This document shows, piece by piece, positions 56,868-64,000 of a DNA stretch of 64,000 nt. The stretch's first letter is position 1. Every line of letters begins with the position of its first letter. The stretch lies in the NCBI GenBank assembly GCA_963556695.1, contig CAUWAG010000006.1:1426001-1490000 (forward strand), read 5' to 3'. The notes below the pieces were generated by a model. The model was not told the origin of the DNA. It did not search any database and saw nothing but the letters and a program-made list of their open reading frames with translations. This DNA comes from Anthostomella pinea. Lineage: Eukaryota > Ascomycota > Sordariomycetes > Xylariales > Xylariaceae. The position numbers were made by a program, and so were the translations under genes.

Positions 56868-57965
56868 CTAGTCAGCTGCGACGTAGAGTCGCTCATCGAA
56901 CAGCGGGTCATAACGCCGCGGGCCAGAGAAACTTAGGCCGCGAGGCCGTTCAGGACGTTTCGCTCGACTCGCTGCAGTTCGCGGCCGACCGCGTCGGCGC
57001 TGTTGACAGCGTCCGATGCCGACGTGGGCGAGGTAATTGTCGCCACCCTCCTCGAGGTGTTCGGCTTCTAGTTGCTCGACGTCGCTCATGGTTACATCGT
57101 CGAGAAAACCCACATGCACAAATCACGCTCCGCTGATGATGTCGCAGGGGTACGGGGCGTATCGAAGGTACTCGTACAGAGTCCACAGGCCTCGGGGGAG
57201 TAGTAGATCTGCGTGTCGACGCCTTCTACTTTGTGTCGGTTCTCCGATCGATTGGCTCGGGTAGTTCGAACAGAGGTGGGTACTTGGCGGAAGAAGCTGG
57301 GTGCGGCCTGGGCAGCCATGAGCGAAGCCGTGGTCGTCGTCTGGCCACGGCTGTAGGCGCTCATGCTCTCGGCGACCGGGAAATTGACCGCTTCATCACG
57401 GTTGTAGCGCGGGATGGCTTGAGCGCTGAAGACGTCTTCGTCATCGACCGCTCCCCCGTCTGGAAAGCATCACGCAGCGCCTGGTTCCGGGGATCCAGGT
57501 GTGCGAACTGTTGACTAGGAATCGCTCAGCCCACGGCCAGTGACCCATAGGGATAGTCCCAGTGGATTATATCATACCGATTCCAGCTCAGCAATCCGCG
57601 CATTTCTCTGCTCGTATCGGGCTTGCAAGTCTAGCATATCGGCAACCGCGACGGGTTTGTCTGGAGTTTGAAGCTGTCAGTTACGTACCAAGGTGTATCA
57701 AGGCTTGATGCTACAAAATCCAGCCGGAACTCAATCTCGAAACAAGCACTGGAAATTGGCCAGAAACCCCACCTCTGGACTTACCGGTGACGTCGCAAGA
57801 GGGGTGACCGGGAGGGAAGGCCCATGTGGGGGCGAAAGGGTTGGCTGATGGATGAATGAATTAGCACAGATCGGTCCGATTCTGAAGAAAAAACATACTA
57901 GGGACAGTGTCCTCCGCGCGTAGGCCAGACGCCGCTGGCGTACTGCGACCCGGATGGTCTGACAT
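56868..57965 (-). pseudogene. MSDHPGR-family copy 2, most complete
   Basis: Exons can be partly traced. 57965-57899 MSDHPGRSTPAASGLRAEDT then VP, donor GTATG; about 57844-57787 TNPFAPTWAFPPGHPSCDVT after a GCTAATTC...CATCAG intron; donor GTAAGTCC; about 57670-57560 PDKPVAVADMLDLQARYEQR and NARIAELES, a coiled coil; donor GTATGA, acceptor GTCAACAG; then FAHLDPRNQALRDAF, a frame change, GGAVDDEDVFSAQAIPRYNR, DEAVNFPVAESMSAYSRGQT, AQAAPSFFRQVPTSVRTTRA, KVEGVDTQIYYSP. Last, in another frame, VGFLDDVTMSDVEQLEAEHL. One frameshift at about 57460 and a phase mismatch before the coiled coil argue for a pseudogene, though alternative introns are possible. Function unknown; related copies lie at 61.3 and 63.2 kb. 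Confidence 0.5.
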
Positions 57966-58359
57966 CGTACTTGTAGAGTCCGGGTGAATGAATTAGCGCT
58001 GGAGAGTTTGATCCTGAGACAAGTCGCAGGAAAAAAGCTACTTACCTCGATGTGCGATATGAAGGGGGCAAGAAAGGCAGAGCGGTATGTAGATTAGGTA
58101 GTCGTGGGCGAATGAAGAAGCCTAGAAGAATTGAAATGTGAGCAGAGGAAACAGTCGTTGAAGAAGCCAATCCGTGGGTGGACAAAGCACCGTTGCCAGA
58201 AGACCAAGCAGCGATGAGACAGCAGGTCGTAGGCCGGGCAGTCCTCGACAGAAAAGGACCACTGACGAGCTCTGGTCACAACTGACTGGAGATTGAGGGA
58301 CATACCAGCAGAGCAGAGCAAGCGAGGGAATTGTGTCGAAGATCGAATGGGGGAGTGCA

Positions 58360-58610
58360 GGGAAGTGTGTAGGTCCACAACTTACAAGGCAAGCGAGTTC
58401 ATCGCCTGACGCCCAGTCCCATCGGAAGGCGCGATTGGTGTTGGGAACTGGAGTTCCGTCGAGCAGTAAAGCCTTCTGGGCTGCGTCGGCCTTGCCAAAT
58501 GCCAGGGAGACAAGGTGCAAATAGCAAGACTCTTCATAATAGACAGCTTGGAGAAAATCATCAAGCTGATGAAGATTGCGAAAAATGTAAAAGATATTGT
58601 AAACGCGCAA
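58360..58610 (-). pseudogene. FRW-block exon upstream of copy 2
   Basis: The minus frame reads LLDGTPVPNTNRAFRWDWAS, GDELACL then a GTAAGT donor. It is homologous to RSPNQACAFRWAFASAGQAK at about 59.0 kb. It lies about 400 bases before the MSDHPGR exon and could be an upstream exon of the same gene, which would make MSDHPGR internal. Confidence 0.4.
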
Positions 58611-58934
58611 GGAACCGGAAAGCCGTAGTAGAAAGGGATTAGTTTTTACGGGACATGGATTTTAAAAAATACTAGGTAACAAAGAATTCTTCAAATTTCA
58701 CTAGGCAGAATTACGGAGACCACATCAATCACAAGGTATCTGAGGCACCGAAGATCTGGTATTATCTTGATATTCGGTGCCCTTTTCGCTTGATCATGCG
58801 AGACGATGGACGACCGTAATAACTATACGGGGATTACACATGACCATAGGTACCCACGGTACTATGGGTACCTGTAGAGTACATACTTTGGTATTCTGTT
58901 CTCCTAAATATACAAGCTTCAAGCTTCTATCTCA

Positions 58935-59720
58935 ACAGCAGGGGTCCGGAACGTATCGAAGGTAGATTAATTGGTGGCCATGCAGGACATCGAACAGCGT
59001 CTTTGCCTGCCCGGCGCTTGCGAACGCCCAACGGAAAGCACAGGCTTGGTTGGGCGAACGAGGGTCGACCTCCCACACGAGGTCTAGGTCAGCGAACTCG
59101 CCTCTGATGTTGAAACAATAGTACCCATGCTCTGATGTAGCTAATTCTTCGCTGGCTAGCAAACGATATGACGGGGGCTGCGACGGAATACTACCAGGTA
59201 TCTTATAGCCGCGCTGCAGTCATTATTCTGCCATCCACAGCTTTCATCACAGAGCACGAGCGAGGGGCAACAAGTCTGAAAACCACTCACTTCAGAAACA
59301 CGCCAATTTTATCTGTTCTCTATCTGGACGAAAACCATCGTCGAGCCCCTTCACGAACGGGAGAAAAACTGCCCGGTCAACTACCTAGTCTATTGCCAAA
59401 GAAGGAATCTGCCCAATCAGCATTCATGCTAGATGACCAAAGCTATCCTGACCAGGGGCCCGGTGTACTAAATCGACCGCGCCGGCGATGAGTAGGCAGC
59501 GGTTCTGGTGGGTTGTTGCCCGTCGTCGCTGAGGCTGTTCACTGTCGAGGTGGACATTGACAATCCGGGGTGCCGAGTCCTGGTTGACGCTGAGCGTGAA
59601 GGTGGGCACCTCGGACTCGACAGGCTCAGACATGAATAGCTTCGACGCGGCGAACTCGGATTCGATAGGCTCAGACTTGATGATCTCAGACAAGTCGACC
59701 TCGGACTCGACAGGCTCTGC
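58935..59720 (-). pseudogene. DLDLVWE-family copy 3
   Basis: From 59720, after a TTGCAG acceptor: EPVESEVDLSEIIKSEPIES, EFAASKLFMSEPVESEVPTF, TLSVNQDSAPRIV, where SEPVESE/SEPIESE repeats are obvious. One extra base then shifts MSTSTVNSLSDDGQQPT out of frame relative to copy 1. At 59155-58940 follow EHGYYCFNIRGEFADLDLVW, EVDPRSPNQACAFRWAFASA, GQAKTLFDVLHGHQLIYLRY, VPDPC. This is the best-preserved DLDLVWE module. No known domain. Confidence 0.45.
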
Positions 59721-60602
59721 AACAGGACGTTAAGATCGCGAAAGTTGGTCCTAGGAACTTCGCTAAATAAATCGCAAATCCTGCTTCTGATGTGCCGTGG
59801 GTGAAGTCCGTCGCACCTGCAGACAGCTACTGGCGCCATGGCGACTTTGGCGGCGCTGGTTCTGGTTGCCATGGTTGCTCTAACCGCCCCGGCTTCTGTT
59901 GAATGGCGCGCAAGCCACCGTGGCGTTCAGGGAGGTGGCAGTGCACCAACAAGGCCAATAGGGCATTTTTGGGCCACTTAGCCCACAGAAGGATTTTCAC
60001 AGAGATACAACAAGAAGACGGATTACACCAGAATATACGTTTTCACCCATCTAAATGCCCCAACGCTCTGTTTGATAGCTTCCGTGCTGTCCGTAGGTCC
60101 GAGCTGCATTGTGACCATAGACTTGGCTTGCAGTATGCAGTCCGTAGGCATTTGCTTGCTGTGCGAGGGTTTAGGTTTCTAACTGTCCGTAGGCTTGCAA
60201 GTGCTGGTCGAGAGCCTAGCTTGTATGCTGCCCGTAGGCCTGTACGTTCTGTCCGTATGCCTGGGCTGCCTACGTTTTGTAGCCCTGGCTTGCGTGCGTT
60301 CCGTAGCCCAGGGTCGCCTGCGTTCCGTAGCCCGAGCGCCTTATGGTGTCCAGTAAACCACTCGGGCATAGTTCGCCGCCTCACGTCCGGTGGTGTTCTC
60401 CTCGTTGATGTGCAGCGCGATGGAGTGGACTTTGCCAGTCGCCACCAGTGGTTACACAAATTTTTGTAGAATCGAGAAAACCCACAAAACGCCCTGACAT
60501 AGTTGTTTTCTTTGCTCCCTGCTCCCCTACCCCCCAAATCCTCCCCTCTCCCACACACGAGACCGCACACGCACACGCACACGCACACGCGACGTCACCA
60601 GC
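59721..60602. other. No clear gene; possible upstream exon and microsatellite
   Basis: A minus frame MATRTSAAKVAMAPVAVCRC (about 59840-59872) could be a start exon for copy 3. GTCCGTAGGC-type phrases repeat between 60080 and 60330. A CACACG run lies at about 60555-60590. Confidence 0.4.
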
Positions 60603-61320
60603 CTAGTGGTGACTCTGGCGGTGGCCTATGGTTGTGCCGCAATCGATGAGGCACACGCACGGGTTCAGGTCGTTCGGGATGGCGCCCGGGCAGTCTTCGG
60701 TACGGAAGAAGCCAGGAAGGGTTAACGGCGGCCCGTCCATGTAGCAGCCCGGCTCTCGCCCGAGCAGCGGTCTTCTGGTGACAGTATGGACCTCGGAGTC
60801 GATAGGAATTCCAATGATTCGCACGGCGCAGTTATCTCTGGCGGTTGTTGGTTGGTCGTTAGGTTGCTCCGCGGTATTGGTTCGTGCATTTAAAGCTAAG
60901 CGCGACTGGACATAAGCGACTGCTTGCTGGTCTGTAAAGGCGAAGGCCTGTCCCCGACTGGGAACTGCTAATGCGGTTTTTGGAGGCTGAGTTGTTTCTT
61001 GGAGTTGACTGTTACGTTCAAGCCGATGCGAGCCCTGAGGTTGCAGATGGCTGGAAGTTTGTCTGTGCCCGTGTCTGGTTTAGATACCTTGTGATTGTTG
61101 GCAAGCCTTGAGACAAGCTCAAGGGATGATGTTGAGGATCTGACGGCAAGTGACTCGGTAACATCGACGGGTTGGACTGGAGCCCGAGCCTGTTAGTTAC
61201 GATAAATGTACCTAGGGTCGATGCTGAAGAGGAAACATACTCGGGACAGTGGCCCTCGTGCCTCGGCCAGAGGCCGCTGGCATGCGGCGACCCGGATGGT
61301 CTGACATCTTGAAGAGCCTG
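60603..61320 (-). pseudogene. MSDHPGR/VRIIGIP-family copy 4
   Basis: Starts MSDHPGRRMPAASGRGTRAT (about 61305-61250) with the same GTATGTTT donor as copy 2. The TWAFPP exon is missing: the intron runs straight to CTAACAG and the next exon (ARAPVQPVDVTESLAVRSST, LELVSRLANNHK). After a GTATCT...GCACAG intron a long open exon reads AFAFTDQQAVAYVQSRLALN, ARTNTAEQPNDQPTTARDNC, AVRIIGIPIDSEVHTVTRRP, LLGREPGCYMDGPPLTLPGF, FRTEDCPGAIPNDLNPCVCL and stops. Cysteines in the last 40 residues suggest disulphides. Exon phases do not all agree, so I leave it as a broken copy, but it may be expressed. Unknown family. Confidence 0.45.
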
Positions 61321-61599
61321 GGGAAATGAATTAGCGCTGGAGGGCTTGATCCTCAGACGAGAGTCACAGGAAGAAAGATAACTTACCTCGAATATATGAT
61401 ACCAAGGGCAAGAAAGACGGCAGTTATCAAGAGAAAATGAGCCTGGAAATTGACGGACGGACTGCCAGAGCAGCCCAAGCGATGGAAATATCGAGGAGAT
61501 CGAATGCAGTGTTACTGAAGAGGGATGGGTAGGCCCATCTTGCAAGGCAAAGGGGAGAGAAGATTCAGAGCACACAGCTAAGAGAAAATCATCCAGCTG

Positions 61600-62660
61600 A
61601 TGAAGAATGCGAAGAATACGGGAGAACGAGCAAGGAAGCGGAAGGCCGCAGTAGAAGGGAATTCAGTTGCGCGGAGCGTTGGCTGAGAAGATGGTGCTGG
61701 GCAACAGGGAATTCTATAGATTTCACTGACCAGAATTACGGAGACCATACTACCTATAGAGAGGCATCTGAGGCACCGAAGAGCCGAAAATAATTTTGAT
61801 AATCAGATACCCCATTCACATGATCTGGGACTGTAATGGTAGTCTTGGCAGTCGAGACGGGCTTCACCTGGTTCACATCATCTCCCTATGCCCCTGACAC
61901 ATTCTTATGTTTGTGCCGCTGACATGTTGGACCCAGGGGCGCCGTCATATCTACAAGCACTCCGAGTTTTCGGGGCGATGCCTGTCAGGCTATCAAGGCT
62001 GCTATCCCCTTAGGTACTCTTGCCGTCAAAGTAGTCTACATGCAATGACTGTGGGACATGAACTGACGATGGTACCTGGTGAGCCCTCTGCGCACATTGA
62101 TGCCTCCAGGAATATTCCATATTGCAGCTGGCAGGTACATGTCATGTCTTAATACTTGGCTTGCTTACGTTTGCGTGATGGCTTGCATGTACCCCAGCCC
62201 CTGAGTCACTGGTTTGCCCTGAAGCTCGGGGCCTTACCCCCAGCCCAACCTCTCAAACTTAGATCTCTTCGCGGATCCTGGTACCTAGGGCTTGCAGCCC
62301 CTATCCCTGATCTCAGTCTGTCTACAAGGCGACATGCGACCTGAAATGGGAGCTAGCACGCCTCTCCGCGGTGCATCTGTCGATGGTTGCTTCTGCCGTT
62401 CCTGTCGATGACATGATGCCTTCATTGATAAGGGTCAGCTGTCTGGTATTGTGGCTGGAGGTGATCATGAAGTGAAATCACAGACAGAGTGGAAGTGGGA
62501 GTTGAAGTTGAAGTACATGAGTATCCCTTCTACATTCCCAACCATTAGGGCTACCTGATGGGAGAGAACTGCAGCCGTGCTTGGCCTCGATGGTGACCTT
62601 CCCCTTATTTATCAGCGATTATAAGACGCGCGGGTTTGGTTACATATATTCAGACACTAC
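61600..62660. other. No gene seen
   Basis: Between family copies; only short frames. It may hold promoter sequence for copy 4. Confidence 0.4.
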
Positions 62661-62692
62661 ATTGGGTATAATGCTATCAAAACAGGTGGATC

Positions 62693-63250
62693 TCAAATAA
62701 GAAGACCCAAGGAGGAAAGACAGGTCTTTCTTGGAGGCAAAACAAGACGTTCCGCGTCCCTCGTACGTTCAGTCCGAAGGCCCAGGTGTCCGTCCCTGCA
62801 CATCTCGTCACTGTACTCGCTCTTCGCCTTGCTCGGAGGCTCGCAGCGAGGGACGGCGGGCGGATGAAATCGCGAGCGTTGCGTGCCGTCCGTGGCCTCG
62901 TACCACGATCGCGAGATCGAGATGAAGGGAGCTTCCCCCCGTCCCAGCTCGACCGTAGAACCAATCAACTGAGTGGTACCCAGCTTGCGAGACTGTTCAT
63001 TCCTTATCCAAAATCTTATCCAAAACGTTATCCAAAAGGAGCTCCCCGGTGTATGTTCCCTCCCGGGGTGTTTGCTGGCTCGCTCGTTCTACATCGCGGT
63101 TAAACAGAAGGTCAGACACAACCAGTGGGCTTCGGACTCGGTTGGGCTGTATCGGGACGACTTACCGGGGACGTTGCGAGAGGGGAAGGAGGGTGGAAAG
63201 GCCCAGGTGGCCGCGATCGGGTTGGTTGCTGAATGAATGTATTAGCACAG
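62693..63250 (-). pseudogene. TWAFPP-family copy 5
   Basis: 63235-63175, after a TGCTAATACATTCATTCAG acceptor region, reads TNPIAATWAFPPSFPSRNVP with a GTAAGTCG donor, the counterpart of TNPFAPTWAFPPGHPS in copy 2. Further down (62960-62700) the minus frame reads GEAPFISISRSWYEATDGTQ, RSRFHPPAVPRCEPPSKAKS, EYSDEMCRDGHLGLRTERTR, LVLPPRKTCLSSLG. TATCCAAAA is repeated three times near 63005-63040. No MSDHPGR exon is visible upstream. Confidence 0.4.
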
Positions 63251-64000
63251 ATCGAGTCCGATTCTGAAAATCCGCGGCGAGCGCCGATGATGCTGAGAAT
63301 GCACCACGGGGAACACCCACAGCGATGGTTTGCTTGCTTGCGAGTGGAGAAGAGTGACGAGGAGGTGTGGTGAGGGATCGCGCGTGATTGAAACAGTCGC
63401 CGCTGAAGCTGAAGCAAGTCACTGACACCAGAGGGACATTTACAAGGAGAGGTAGAAATCTTGGTGTCGTTGGTGGAGTTGGGTAGGTCGTTGGTGGTCG
63501 GTCGTGATGGTACGTACGCAGGAGAAGAGATCTGAAAAGCGTGTGCGTGCTTGAGAACAGAACAGGCGAAAGTGTGTGCTTGTGGAGGTCTTGCTGGTGC
63601 TGGCTTTTGGATGTTGCCTCGGGAAGGTGCTCTAGGAAGAAACTCTTGGTGTCACTGTTCGACTGCTGGTTACTGTAGAAATGACTTGGTTGATGTACGT
63701 GAAGAGGAAAGGAAAATATGAAGCTAGCTTCATCTAGTGCCATGACACTTGGGCGAAACCGGCGGTCGATGGACTAAGAGCCACCGTGCTCCGGCTTCGA
63801 CTGTGTTGTTGATACGATCAAGAAGGGTCTGCACTGCTAATGTCATGGTGTGGGGCGGGTAGTAGCCTGCGGATGTGCTTGTAAGTTTGAGGTAGCTTCT
63901 CAGGCTGTACTGTCGAAACGAAGCGGCGAGTCGAGTTGCGATGCAGGTCATCGACAATCAGGTCCGGATCAAGGTTCGCATGCTCGCGGGCCAGAGGGAT
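63251..64000. other. Possible upstream region of copy 5; contains a repeated leader
   Basis: 63645-63715 (minus: TTCACGTACATCAACCAAGT, CATTTCTACAGTAACCAGCA) is repeated at 4126-4191. The long minus frame over 63162-63743 is open by composition and probably leader DNA. Nothing else is seen to the window end. Confidence 0.4.

Noticed and set aside
62677..62964. Arg-rich minus frame over copy 5
   Set aside because: The overlapping frame at 62693-62968 is far more protein-like; the Arg-rich one is its shadow.

Overview
The window looks like nuclear DNA of a filamentous ascomycete (Pezizomycotina, probably Sordariomycetes). The evidence is short GT-AG introns of about 50-75 nt with CTAAC-type branch sites just upstream of CAG/TAG acceptors, plus a fungal gene set: the Atg29 C-terminus, a Dcw1/Dfg5-type GH76 mannanase, a 2EXR protein, a synaptobrevin and a mitochondrial acetylglutamate kinase. 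I could not place the genus.

A few intact genes stand as islands: the 3' end of atg29 (1-1024, +), a small single-pass membrane protein (12334-12862, -), the GH76 protein (17806-19690, -), a 2EXR protein (20756-22010, -), synaptobrevin (24628-25488, +), a standalone acetylglutamate kinase (37346-38929, +) and aspartate-semialdehyde dehydrogenase (39705-41320, +). The last two are neighbours in amino-acid biosynthesis. Both carry a TGAGTCA (Gcn4/CPC1-type) site upstream, so general amino-acid control of both is likely.

Most of the rest is accessory DNA full of broken coding sequence. 3.2-10 kb holds a Ty1/copia RNase H relic, a helicase-like relic and unidentified minus-strand coding remnants. 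15.8-16.2 kb is a small hydrophilic protein gene broken by three in-frame stops. 22.97-23.95 kb is an AT-rich element bounded by inverted CAGGGTCTTAAAAT ends. 28-33.3 kb is a decayed minus-strand SNF2-type helicase region studded with a GC-rich, hairpin-forming 32-bp repeat. 43-45.4 kb is a mosaic of gene fragments (zinc-knuckle, RRM and an unknown family) in which introns are still visible, followed by four tandem hairpin repeats. 47-64 kb holds several decayed copies, mostly on the minus strand, of an unrecognised multi-exon gene family with conserved peptide blocks such as DLDLVWE, MSDHPGR, TWAFPP and VRIIGIP.

Where an in-frame stop can be placed in an otherwise conserved reading frame, it is usually TAG or TAA at a probable glutamine codon, which fits C-to-T (RIP-like) decay. 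All calls come from reading the sequence and translations by eye; no database search was run.
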